Of a stretch of 6,187 nt of DNA, positions 1 to 6,187 are shown piece after piece (within the stretch, counting starts at the first letter, position 1; each line of letters opens with the position of its first letter). A program made the translations under genes and the position numbers. The stretch is from Anaerolineaceae bacterium (GTDB lineage Bacteria; Chloroflexota; Anaerolineae; Anaerolineales; Anaerolineaceae). Under the pieces are notes generated by a model. It worked only from the letters and a program-made list of their open reading frames with translations, did not search any database and had not been told where the DNA came from. Location: the NCBI GenBank assembly GCA_028714615.1, contig JAQTMA010000235.1, positions 1 through 6,187 on the forward strand. The letters are read 5' to 3'.

Positions 1-1061
1 TGGGCAGTCAGGTCCGTCGTGATCAGTTTACCTCCTACCCGGCGGGGGATATGGTTAATGTCCAGGTTAGGCGAGTACGCCGCTTGCAGGTACCACACCC
101 CTTCTGTCGCGCCCACCTCCATAATGCCCTGGACGGCCAGCCCGGACGGGGAGAGGTATCCCGTGACCGCATCTTTCCCAGCCGCGCTGACCGGCCAGTG
201 CCCATAGGGAAGCGCCAGGACGTTTCCCAGGCGATCTTCCAGATCAGACCGCCCGGCGTTGGCGAGCAGCGCCCGCAGTTTCAGATCGTTATCGCGGGCT
301 TCCTGGATGATTTTTTCTGGGGAGAGCCGGTCCAGGTACGGATGGTGGTAGAAGTGATTGTACGGGATAGCATCGTGCTCGATGCTCCAGATAATCGTGC
401 GGGTCAGGGCGTCCTCCCAACCGGCGCCTTTGAGGAAGGTTCCGCGGAGCAGCAGGTTGGCGTAATCTTTATCGCCCAAGTTGTAAAACAACGCAACCGA
501 AAAACCAAAATCCGGGTGCTCTTGCGCGAATTGCCAGACCGTCCCCAACCCGCTGTTCGGAGAAATCGTTCCATCCGGGTTGAGAAATACCTGGTCGGCG
601 AAAAAGAGGTCGTCGATGGTCAGGATCAGCGGACGCCGTCCGGCTGGCATGCGCAGATCGCCTGCCAGCCAGCGGGCCAGGGGAATCAGGCTATAGCCGG
701 AATCGTAAAATGCCTGCAGCTCCTGGCGAAATTCGCTCAGGCGGATGTGGGTTGGATCGGAGACGCCGTTATCCGGGCTGAAGTGATGGTACAACACCAC
801 CGGAACCTGCGGATCGCGATCCCACACTGTGGCGACCAGGCTGACCGGGTTTGCGGTGGGGTTTATGGTAGCCTTCGGGGTTGGGGTGGCGGGGATGGGG
901 GAGAGTTGCGTCGCGGTGGGTAGCAAGGGGGGAGGTAACCCCTCCGTCACCGGCGGCGCCACCGCCCCCGATCCGTAAGCCGCCAAACCAATAGCCAATA
1001 AAACGCTTAGCAGGGTCAGGCGGAAACGGATCGGTTGGGCCGGCGGCGGCGCTGCGCTCAT
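1..1061 (-). CDS. Membrane-anchored polysaccharide deacetylase (NodB-type), 3' end outside window
   Basis: This reads as a secreted carbohydrate esterase of the polysaccharide deacetylase family, which removes N-acetyl groups from polysaccharides; the substrate cannot be told. I translated 353 codons with no stop. Residues 12-34 are a hydrophobic signal/anchor helix without a lipobox Cys, followed by a Pro/Thr-rich linker (about 35-72). Family motifs then appear in order: VVLYHH (88-93), LTIDD (147-151, presumed catalytic Asp150 and metal ligand Asp151), NHFYHH (235-240, presumed metal ligands His236 and His240), LPYGHWP (284-290) and a late IPRR (about 339-342). The usual TFDDG is TIDDLF here, and the stretch from the Asp pair to the His motif is about 85 residues, longer than is common in the family. 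ATG 1061 is the only ATG/GTG/TTG start downstream of the in-frame TGA at 1113-1115, but no good Shine-Dalgarno precedes it. It follows the DUF4349 gene by 34 bases, suggesting co-transcription. Confidence 0.85.
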   Translation of the reverse strand, partial: MSAAPPPAQPIRFRLTLLSVLLAIGLAAYGSGAVAPPVTEGLPPPLLPTATQLSPIPATPTPKATINPTANPVSLVATVWDRDPQVPVVLYHHFSPDNGVSDPTHIRLSEFRQELQAFYDSGYSLIPLARWLAGDLRMPAGRRPLILTIDDLFFADQVFLNPDGTISPNSGLGTVWQFAQEHPDFGFSVALFYNLGDKDYANLLLRGTFLKGAGWEDALTRTIIWSIEHDAIPYNHFYHHPYLDRLSPEKIIQEARDNDLKLRALLANAGRSDLEDRLGNVLALPYGHWPVSAAGKDAVTGYLSPSGLAVQGIMEVGATEGVWYLQAAYSPNLDINHIPRRVGGKLITTDLTA

Positions 1062-1095
1062 CAGGTTTTCTGCCGAGAGAATTCCGGCCAGAAGC

Positions 1096-2058
1096 CTAAA
1101 CAGCCGGCGGCATCACCGCGGGGGGAGCCGTTGGGCTGGAGGTCTTCGGCTTGCGCAGCCGCTTGAAGAGCGCCCACACGAGCCGGAAGAAGAGGTAGAC
1201 GATTGCACCGATCGGCAGGACGAACAACACCAGCCAGATGGCCACATTGGCCAGGGTCTTGGCCGCGCTGACGGTAGCCTGCAAGGCATCGCGAGCCACG
1301 CCAACCGGCTGCCAGGAACCAATCGACAGGGGTTTGACCGTCTCGGTGGCGCGGATGGTCACACTGATGGCAGACATGTCGGCCGATTCTTGATAGTATT
1401 GGATCTGGCCTTTTATCACTTCAATCTGTTCGCGGATAGAGGTAAGTTGGTTGAAAACGTTGAGCACGTCCTCCGGTTTGGTGGCGGAGGCCATGATCTC
1501 GCGCAGTTGAGCTTCAGCCTGTTCCAGGTTGGTCTGGCGCGATTTCAGGTCGGTGTACTCCTTGGTCACATCCTGACCGGTGACGTTTTCCGAGAGCACA
1601 TCTTTATTGGGATCCTTAACCAAGCCTTTAATCTTCAGTAGGGCTTCGTTCAGGCGGTCTGCCGGGACGCGTACGGTCACGCTGGCTTCGGGAGCTTCAC
1701 CGCCGGCCTCCAAAGAAACCTTGTATGCATTCGAGCTGACCACGAAGCCGTTCATATCGGTAGCCATTTGGGTGATGGCATCCATCGATTTGAAAGGATC
1801 GGCGACCACAATGGTCAGGGTGGCATTGCGGATGACCAGGCGGTCGACGGACTGGTTAACGCCTGAGGCGCCTGCCCCCTTCCCGGGAAGGTTAGAATCC
1901 TGGAACTGGGGCGCTTCTGGTGCGAGAGCCCGGTTTCCGTTCGCTTCTGATGGAGCGGTACCGATATTGGGCGCTTTCGTTGCAGCATTTTTAGCTGCAG
2001 AACAGGCAGAAAGCAGCATTGCAATCAGGAGCAGAGCAATCAGGCTACGTTTGACCAT
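1096..2058 (-). CDS. DUF4349 lipoprotein with coiled coil and C-terminal membrane helix
   Basis: A 320-residue envelope protein of the DUF4349 family, whose biochemical role is not known. A short basic N-terminus and hydrophobic core end in the lipobox LSAC, with Cys19 as the predicted lipidated residue. Residues 20-70 are a low-complexity linker. The DUF4349 core begins at about 71 with DRLVIRNATLTIVV and continues through GFVVSS (104-109) and VTVRVPADRL (127-136). Residues about 163-225 are Gln/Glu/Leu-rich and look like a coiled-coil hairpin. A strong membrane helix lies at about 270-292, followed by a basic cytoplasmic stretch and a Pro-rich tail. The protein would therefore be tethered twice, by lipid and by helix, with its core outside. 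The start is well supported: GAGGAGG at 2064-2070 lies five bases before the ATG. It lies 72 bases after the phosphoesterase gene and 34 before the deacetylase gene. Family assignment is confident; function is open. Confidence 0.92.
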   Translation of the reverse strand: MVKRSLIALLLIAMLLSACSAAKNAATKAPNIGTAPSEANGNRALAPEAPQFQDSNLPGKGAGASGVNQSVDRLVIRNATLTIVVADPFKSMDAITQMATDMNGFVVSSNAYKVSLEAGGEAPEASVTVRVPADRLNEALLKIKGLVKDPNKDVLSENVTGQDVTKEYTDLKSRQTNLEQAEAQLREIMASATKPEDVLNVFNQLTSIREQIEVIKGQIQYYQESADMSAISVTIRATETVKPLSIGSWQPVGVARDALQATVSAAKTLANVAIWLVLFVLPIGAIVYLFFRLVWALFKRLRKPKTSSPTAPPAVMPPAV

Positions 2059-2130
2059 CTTTTCCTCCTCGGGGTCTGACAGAATTGGCGTTTGAGGTGG
2101 AGACGCTAACGGCTGAAAGATTGTTCCCCA

Positions 2131-2859
2131 TTACCAGCCTTCGGCAAGGCGCATAGCATGGCGAGCCGGCAAACCCGCCTCCAGAATGTGGGACTGGACG
2201 GAGACGACATCGTAATCGATGCGGCGCTGCTCCCAGTGGCCGGTTTCCGGGTCGAAGAGGGCGAAAGCCGCGCGCGAATCACGGTCACGAGGTTGGCCGA
2301 CCGAGCCCGGGTTAAGAATGGCGCGCATCGGCACCGGCTGGTCTTGATAGCGGTAAGCCGGAACTGGCCGGGCCCGTTCGCCGGGATTGGTCTGCAAATA
2401 AAGAATTGGCAGGTGGGTATGGCCGGCCAGGCAGTAAGGGGTTTGAAAGTAATCGAAGTTGCTGGTCGCGGTGCGCGATTCGAGGATATATTCCCAAACT
2501 GGGTTGCGGGGACTGCCGTGCACCAGGGTAACCGAATCCCGGATGACTCGTTCTGGCAGTTGGCCAAGAAAGGCTTTACTCTCCCCGGTCAGCTCGGTCT
2601 GTAGCCAGACCATCGAAGCGCGGGCATCCGGATTGAAGTTGTCTATGTCGATCTGGCCAAGCGCAGCCGCGTCGTGGTTGCCGAGCAAACACACCAGGTT
2701 CGGCAAATTACGCACGCGCTCGATACATTGGTTCGGGTCTGGCCCGTAACCGACCAGGTCACCCAGGCACCAGACAGCATCGACCTCTCCGGCGGCGGTG
2801 AGAACGGCCTCCAGGGCAGGAAGATTGGCATGAATGTCCGACATGATCAGGATACGCAT
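2131..2859 (-). CDS. Calcineurin-like metallophosphoesterase (COG0639/YfcE-like), cytoplasmic
   Basis: A 242-residue single-domain metal-dependent phosphoesterase with no signal peptide. All hallmark motifs are intact: SDIHANL (7-13; Asp8, His10), GDLVGYG (33-39; Asp34), GNHD (60-63; Asn61 metal ligand, His62 acid), VHGSP (113-117; His114) and GHTH (146-149; His147, His149), followed by NPGSVGQPRD (183-192), typical of this subgroup. Such enzymes use two metal ions to split phosphodiesters or phosphomonoesters; members act on substrates from model phosphodiesters to nucleotides, so the true substrate cannot be inferred. I chose ATG 2859 because MRILIMSDIH is the usual family N-terminus. The frame stays open to ATG 2889 and ATG 3027, but those add unconserved residues and the latter overlaps the DUF3048 gene. 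No clear Shine-Dalgarno precedes 2859, and a long hairpin (2876-2928) sits just upstream. It is the only predicted cytoplasmic product among three envelope genes. Confidence 0.93.
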   Translation of the reverse strand: MRILIMSDIHANLPALEAVLTAAGEVDAVWCLGDLVGYGPDPNQCIERVRNLPNLVCLLGNHDAAALGQIDIDNFNPDARASMVWLQTELTGESKAFLGQLPERVIRDSVTLVHGSPRNPVWEYILESRTATSNFDYFQTPYCLAGHTHLPILYLQTNPGERARPVPAYRYQDQPVPMRAILNPGSVGQPRDRDSRAAFALFDPETGHWEQRRIDYDVVSVQSHILEAGLPARHAMRLAEGW

Positions 2860-2875
2860 GACTAGCTGAATTCTA

Positions 2876-2928
2876 CAGCAATTCTCCATCCCGGAGGGTG
2901 GATCTTCCCACAGGATAGAGAATTGCTG
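2876..2928 (-). other. Long hairpin between DUF3048 and phosphoesterase genes
   Basis: Plus-strand arms CAGCAATTCTCCATCC (2876-2891) and GGATAGAGAATTGCTG (2913-2928) form a 16-bp stem around a 21-base loop. The outer 11 base pairs are perfect. The one imperfect position (2887/2917) is a G·U wobble in minus-strand RNA but a C/A mismatch in plus-strand RNA, so the fold fits the direction of transcription. The loop contains a further GTGG/CCAC pair. No run of U follows on either strand, so it is not a standard intrinsic terminator. It may be a leader structure controlling the phosphoesterase, a processing or stability element, or a dispersed REP-like repeat. The structure is seen; the function is inferred. 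Confidence 0.6.
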
Positions 2929-2934
2929 GCTTGT

Positions 2935-2945
2935 GGAGCGGCTCC
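2935..2945. repeat. Short palindrome GGAGC-G-GCTCC after the DUF3048 stop codon
   Basis: An 11-base palindrome with a single central base lies three bases past the DUF3048 stop codon and just before the longer hairpin. It is not followed by a T-run, so it is a weak terminator candidate. It could be a protein-binding half-site pair or chance in GC-rich DNA. Confidence 0.25.
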
Positions 2946-2948
2946 GTG

Positions 2949-4190
2949 TTAAGGGAGGTTGAATTGGACCAGGTAGTTTCCGGTTTTTTCGGTGACCGTG
3001 GAGTTCGCACCCATAATTGCCATCCAACTATTACCAGGCTTGAAAGGCAGAGGTTTTCCATCTTTGGTGAAGAAGGACATGGGTTTCTCCATCCCATTCG
3101 ATTTCCAGGTGCCTTCATAAACCTGCCCATCGCGGAAGAGCAGCGCGCGTCGGCCGGTGGTGTTGTTATTCATATCTACCTTGAAAATCGTGGACGCCTG
3201 CTCGGTGTGGAGCGCGAACACAACCACCACATTATTAAAGGCCAGTTGCTTTTTGTTATTCCGGTCAATGAGGGGGATCATTGTAACGACATTGTTCGCA
3301 TCGATGCTTTCGATCCAACGCAGGTAGGCGCCAGTAGCGGTGTCGTAGCGCCATTCGCCCCGGTCGAACTGGTTGATTTGGATGGCGACCTGGGTGGCGG
3401 GCTTGCCGCCCTGGGGTACCGGCGATTCAAACCGCATCCCGTCCAGGTTGGGGCGGGTCTTGGGATCGGCTCCGTTCTTCTGGGCGTACTCGGTGAATTT
3501 GGCCGTGTCGGCCATGACGTTGTTTACCGTAATCGGGATGGAGGGATCACGGCAGATAGCCGGGCAAGTGGTATCCGATTCCGAAATGGCCCGGTTGCCC
3601 AAGGCGCCGACGATCAGGTTGAGCACGGTGACATAAGCGCCTGAGAATGCCAGCACACCCTGGTACATCGGGACAAGTTGGGCATCGATCACGCGACCGG
3701 AGCGGATCGGCCCCACCTTGGGAGCGTTCTGCCCGTAAAACAGGCCGACAAAGCGGTTCATGCCTTCACCGATGTAGTACTCAAAGACGATATCTGCGTT
3801 GGAGAGGCCGGCATGCGGACGGCCGCTCGCCGGGAAATTGGCTACTTTGACCATCACGGGGCGGCGGTCCAGGATCTTGGCATCCGCAACAGTCAGGCCG
3901 GTGAGCGGGTCGATATTGGCAGGAAAGCCGGTCGGTCCCACCAGGATGGGTCCCTGGGTGGCCGTCGGAGCGGAGGTGGCCGTGGGGGCGGTCGTTGCGG
4001 TGGGGGGCGCTTCGGTAGGTACGGTGGTGCTGGTCACCTGGGGCGGGACGGCCGTCAGGGTTTGCTGCGCGGCTTTGGCCACCTCGGTCTGTTGGTTGAC
4101 TTGCGGGTTGGCGACTCCCTGGCAGGCGGAGAGCAAGATCGCAAACAGGCCCAATGCGCACAGGCTTCTTTGGAGTATGGTTCGATTCAT
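2949..4190 (-). CDS. DUF3048 (YerB-like) lipoprotein
   Basis: A 413-residue predicted lipoprotein related to Bacillus YerB, a family without an established reaction. The N-terminus has a hydrophobic stretch ending in lipobox LSAC with Cys23. Residues about 28-82 are a Gln- then Thr/Pro/Ala-rich linker with three PTAT units. The first DUF3048 domain spans about 93-200 and shows IDPLTGLTV, RRPVMVKVANFP, GLSNADIVFEYYIGEG, RFVGLFYG and VGPIRSGR. The second domain covers about 265-395, ending with GRRALLFRDGQVYEGTW and KPGNSWMAI. A CPAIC pair (Cys209, Cys213) lies between the domains and could form a disulfide outside the cell. The start is supported by GAAGGGA at 4197-4203, six bases before the ATG, and by the signal sequence beginning at once. 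The mature protein should sit on the outer face of the cytoplasmic membrane. It is the first gene of the probable four-gene unit, about 200 bases from the candidate promoter near 4395. Confidence 0.93.
   Translation of the reverse strand: MNRTILQRSLCALGLFAILLSACQGVANPQVNQQTEVAKAAQQTLTAVPPQVTSTTVPTEAPPTATTAPTATSAPTATQGPILVGPTGFPANIDPLTGLTVADAKILDRRPVMVKVANFPASGRPHAGLSNADIVFEYYIGEGMNRFVGLFYGQNAPKVGPIRSGRVIDAQLVPMYQGVLAFSGAYVTVLNLIVGALGNRAISESDTTCPAICRDPSIPITVNNVMADTAKFTEYAQKNGADPKTRPNLDGMRFESPVPQGGKPATQVAIQINQFDRGEWRYDTATGAYLRWIESIDANNVVTMIPLIDRNNKKQLAFNNVVVVFALHTEQASTIFKVDMNNNTTGRRALLFRDGQVYEGTWKSNGMEKPMSFFTKDGKPLPFKPGNSWMAIMGANSTVTEKTGNYLVQFNLP
3959..4012 (-). repeat. Three imperfect 18-bp tandem repeats coding the PTAT linker of the DUF3048 protein
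   Basis: Plus-strand units at 3959-3976, 3977-3994 and 3995-4012 begin GTGGCCGTC, GTGGCCGTG and GTTGCGGTG. On the coding strand they give three six-residue units containing PTAT (about residues 61-78). The repeat keeps the frame, so copy-number change would alter linker length only. Such Thr/Pro tethers between a lipobox and a folded domain are common in Anaerolineae envelope proteins. Confidence 0.75.
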
Positions 4191-4378
4191 CGTAGTTCCC
4201 TTCTTGTTACAATGTGGTCAAGTGAAAACAAAACTAATCGAAATGCACAGGATGAAGACAAGCAAACCTCGATAAAAGTTCCCGGGTCATGGATAAGCCG
4301 GGTGGACGAACCTGGGAGCTATAGAATTGTTGCCTTTCCGAGTGGATTTTCTGGCCGGTATCCGCCAGGTCTCCCATC

Positions 4379-4459
4379 GATTGGGGTGCAATTGTTATAC
4401 CAGAGACTCACCCGATTGGGGAAGAGGTGAATATCCCGCGGCTTCTGGGGAGATTGGGG
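4379..4459. repeat. Three spaced copies of GATTGGGG around the candidate promoter
   Basis: GATTGGGG occurs at 4379-4386, 4414-4421 and 4452-4459, with start-to-start spacing of 35 and 38 bases; the first two share the longer word CGATTGGGG. Read on the minus strand (CCCCAATC), one copy lies at the predicted transcription start, one over the -35 area and one further upstream. They may be binding sites for a regulator, or chance repeats in G-rich DNA. Confidence 0.4.
4394..4402 (-). promoter_or_regulatory. Candidate extended -10 promoter for the DUF3048 operon
   Basis: The minus strand reads TGGTATAAC, a TGn extended -10 followed by a hexamer matching TATAAT at five of six positions. The -35 position 17 bases upstream (TCCCCA) is poor, which is tolerated with an extended -10. 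Transcription would begin near 4387, giving a leader of about 197 bases before the ATG at 4190. This is inference from motif and location only. Confidence 0.35.
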
Positions 4460-4480
4460 CGGCAAGCGCGAGACCACCGC

Positions 4481-6187
4481 TCACCCGGGCGCTTTGCCAG
4501 CCGCGGCAGCGCCTTGATTGAGCGAGTCGATGATTTCCGCCGCCAGGTCGAAACGGTTGAAGGCCGGCATGATGTAGACTCCCTGGATGGAAGGGCGCAA
4601 TTGCTCGGCCAGCTCAATGGCAATGCGAATGCCTTCCTGGGGAGCTTCATTTCCGGCCTGGACCAACCTCCTCCGGGTTTCTTCGGGGATAGACATCCCC
4701 GGGACTTCGTGGTGCAAGAAGGCTGCGTGCCGCTCGTTATGCAATGGTAGGATTCCGATCAGAAGCGGCACCGGCAGCGCTCCATACTGCTCGCTGTACC
4801 GGTGGAGGAAAGCCAGGGTGGTTTCGGCCTGGTAAACCGGTTGGGTCAGGATGAAATCCACTCCCGCACGCAGCTTGCGGCGCAAATTCTTGATCTCTTC
4901 ATCCGGGGTGGGCGAGGCCAGGTTGAGCGCGCCGCCGACGAAGAACGTGGTTGGCTGGCCGATGTCTGAACCGGCGTGGTCCAGGCCGGCGTTAAAGCTG
5001 CCTTTAATCAGCTTGATCAAGCCGGAGGGCACCAGGTCAAAATTATCCATCGCATCCGGGTAATCGCCGATGGCGGTGGGATCACCCATGACCACGAACA
5101 CGTTGCGGACTCCCAGGGCGTGCGCCGCCAGCAGGTCGCCTTGCACGCGCAGCAAGTTACGCCCGCGGGTGGGGAAGTGCAGGACGGTTTCAACCTCCAC
5201 CTTGCGTTGGATCAGGCTGCAGACTGCCCAGGGACTCATCCGCATGCGCGCCATCGGACTATCGGCCACGTCGATCACATCCGCACCGGCTTCAGCCAGC
5301 AAAGAAGCGCCGGCTAACAACTTATGGGTTGACAGACCACGGGGCGGGTCCATCTCTACTGCAACCACAAATTTCCCGGCTGCCAGCTTTTGAGCGAACT
5401 GGGTTGGCTGTTCGGCCGGGGATTGCACCTCTTCACGTTCGTTGAAAGTCAGGTTGGCTCCACCGTTTGGAGCGACAAGCGGAGTGGTATCAATCGCGTG
5501 ACGCATGGCGGCGATATGCAGCGGGGTAGTGCCGCAGCAACCGCCGATCACGCAAGCGCCGGCCTGCCAGAATGCCAGGGCGTAATCGCCGAAATATTCG
5601 GACGCTGCCGGGTACATGATGCGCCCTCCGATCTGTTCCGGCCAACCGGCGTTGGGCATCGCTGAGCAGCGCACCTCGGGGACGGCCTGGCGCATCAGCT
5701 TGAGGATGCGCAGGATCTGATTGGGTCCGCCCGAACAGTTGACCCCGATCACGTCTGCCCCGGCATCCGCCAGTCCACGGGCTACCTTGCCCGGGCTGTC
5801 ACCCAGCAAGGTGCGATCGTCGCGCGTGAACGTCATGGAGGCAATCACCGGGATCGCAGGATTGGCCGTGCGGGAGGCCTGGATGGCGGCGCGCGCTTCG
5901 TATAGATCTGAGATGGTTTCGATCAAGATCAGGTCGGCGCCGCCGCGGATGAGGGCTTCGATCTGTTCTCCAAAGGCCACACAGGCCTGGTCGGGTTGCA
6001 CGCGCCCGAAGGGGGCCAGGCGCACCCCCAGCGGTCCTACGTCACCCGCGATCAGGATGGGTTTGAAGGAAGCCGAAATCACCCGGCGAGCCAGTTCGAT
6101 GGCCGCCAGGTTGATCTCGGCCACTTTGTCCTCCAAGCCATGTTTCGCCAGCTTGTAGCGGTTGGCGCCGAAGGTGTTGGTTTTGAT
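4481..6187 (-). CDS. Fused homocysteine S-methyltransferase / methylenetetrahydrofolate reductase (YitJ type), 5' end outside window
   Basis: This enzyme joins two steps of methionine synthesis: reduction of 5,10-methylene-THF to 5-methyl-THF, and methyl transfer to homocysteine. The window holds the last 568 residues; the first is encoded at 6187 and reads IKTNTFGANRYKLAKHG, a conserved part of the methyltransferase barrel, so roughly 40-60 residues are missing and the TTG at 6136 is not the start. The Zn-binding cysteines are present in GVNCSGGP (Cys151) and GGCCGTTP (Cys217, Cys218). A linker at about 236-265 leads to the flavin-dependent reductase barrel with VVAVEMDPP (Glu278, equivalent to the catalytic Glu of MetF), HFPTRGRN, VVMGDP (Asp369) and ILTQPVYQ. 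There is no cobalamin-binding domain, unlike MetH. The product is cytosolic. The TGA stop is at 4481-4483; no riboswitch can be judged because the upstream region is outside. The methyl donor cannot be read from sequence. Confidence 0.95.
   Translation of the reverse strand: MKTNTFGANRYKLAKHGLEDKVAEINLAAIELARRVISASFKPILIAGDVGPLGVRLAPFGRVQPDQACVAFGEQIEALIRGGADLILIETISDLYEARAAIQASRTANPAIPVIASMTFTRDDRTLLGDSPGKVARGLADAGADVIGVNCSGGPNQILRILKLMRQAVPEVRCSAMPNAGWPEQIGGRIMYPAASEYFGDYALAFWQAGACVIGGCCGTTPLHIAAMRHAIDTTPLVAPNGGANLTFNEREEVQSPAEQPTQFAQKLAAGKFVVAVEMDPPRGLSTHKLLAGASLLAEAGADVIDVADSPMARMRMSPWAVCSLIQRKVEVETVLHFPTRGRNLLRVQGDLLAAHALGVRNVFVVMGDPTAIGDYPDAMDNFDLVPSGLIKLIKGSFNAGLDHAGSDIGQPTTFFVGGALNLASPTPDEEIKNLRRKLRAGVDFILTQPVYQAETTLAFLHRYSEQYGALPVPLLIGILPLHNERHAAFLHHEVPGMSIPEETRRRLVQAGNEAPQEGIRIAIELAEQLRPSIQGVYIMPAFNRFDLAAEIIDSLNQGAAAAGKAPG

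Larger units (their letters stand above)
4191..4480. other. 290-base intergenic region with promoter and repeat boxes, no gene seen
   Basis: This gap separates the fused methyltransferase/reductase gene from the DUF3048 gene. I see no coding sequence with family features, no tRNA-like fold and no classic terminator (hairpin plus T-run) for the upstream gene. The half next to the DUF3048 gene (4191-4280) is richer in A and T than its surroundings, as expected of a leader. The half next to the upstream gene contains the candidate promoter and the GATTGGGG repeats listed separately. An imperfect hairpin (4278-4287 with 4310-4319) pairs better on the plus strand. Confidence 0.6.

Noticed and set aside
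51..923. A 290-codon open frame on the plus strand.
   Set aside because: It lies fully opposite the deacetylase gene, shows no family motif, and has a low-complexity Gly/Arg end that mirrors the Pro/Thr linker of the real gene.
2860..3027. Extended N-terminus of the phosphoesterase from ATG 3027.
   Set aside because: The extra 56 residues overlap the DUF3048 gene, run through the hairpin and do not resemble the family, whose N-terminus matches ATG 2859.
4278..4319. Imperfect hairpin GTTCCCGGGT / ACCTGGGAGC in the DUF3048 leader.
   Set aside because: It pairs fully only in plus-strand RNA (two G·U pairs become A/C mismatches in the transcribed strand) and has no T-run, so neither terminator nor leader role is supported.
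3678..4430. A 250-codon plus-strand open frame covering the start of the DUF3048 gene and the gap.
   Set aside because: Its Gly/Arg-rich middle is the complement of the PTAT linker repeats; no start signal or recognisable domain supports it.
4460..4480. GC-rich dyad just after the methyltransferase/reductase stop as a terminator.
   Set aside because: The stem is short (GCGG with CCGC) and is not followed by a U-run on the transcribed strand.
6134..6136. TTG at 6136 as start of the methyltransferase/reductase.
   Set aside because: The frame continues to the window edge through TNTFGANRYKL, a conserved methyltransferase segment, so the true start is outside.

Overview
The window holds five genes, all read from the minus strand, so transcription runs from position 6187 towards position 1. 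No CRISPR array, tRNA, rRNA, transposase, phage gene or integration site is visible. The style of the proteins suggests a Chloroflexota bacterium, probably of the Anaerolineae: short lipoprotein signals ending in LSAC are followed by long Thr/Pro/Ala linkers (PTAT and TPTP runs), beside DUF3048 and DUF4349 envelope proteins in moderately GC-rich DNA. That assignment is an inference from sequence style, not a phylogenetic result.

In transcription order the layout is as follows. (1) 6187-4481 is a fused homocysteine S-methyltransferase / methylenetetrahydrofolate reductase of the YitJ type; its N-terminus lies outside the window. (2) 4480-4191 is a 290-base non-coding stretch with a plausible extended -10 promoter and three copies of GATTGGGG. 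(3) 4190-2949 is a DUF3048 (YerB-like) lipoprotein. (4) 2948-2860 is an intergenic stretch with a short palindrome and a long hairpin. (5) 2859-2131 is a calcineurin-like metallophosphoesterase. (6) 2058-1096 is a DUF4349 lipoprotein with a coiled coil and a C-terminal membrane helix. (7) 1061-1 is a membrane-anchored polysaccharide deacetylase cut by the window edge just short of its C-terminus.

Genes 3, 5, 6 and 7 are separated by 89, 71-72 and 34 bases and could form one transcription unit starting from the promoter near 4395. Three of the four are exported and tethered to the membrane, so the cluster looks like an envelope-maintenance set. The phosphoesterase is the only cytoplasmic member. 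The methionine/folate gene upstream is separated by the promoter-bearing gap and probably belongs to a different unit.

I do not see a clearly new biological system. The best leads are non-coding: the hairpin at 2876-2928, whose base pairing is better in the RNA of the transcribed strand than in the opposite RNA, and the repeated GATTGGGG boxes around the candidate promoter. The atypical catalytic motif of the deacetylase is the best protein-level lead.
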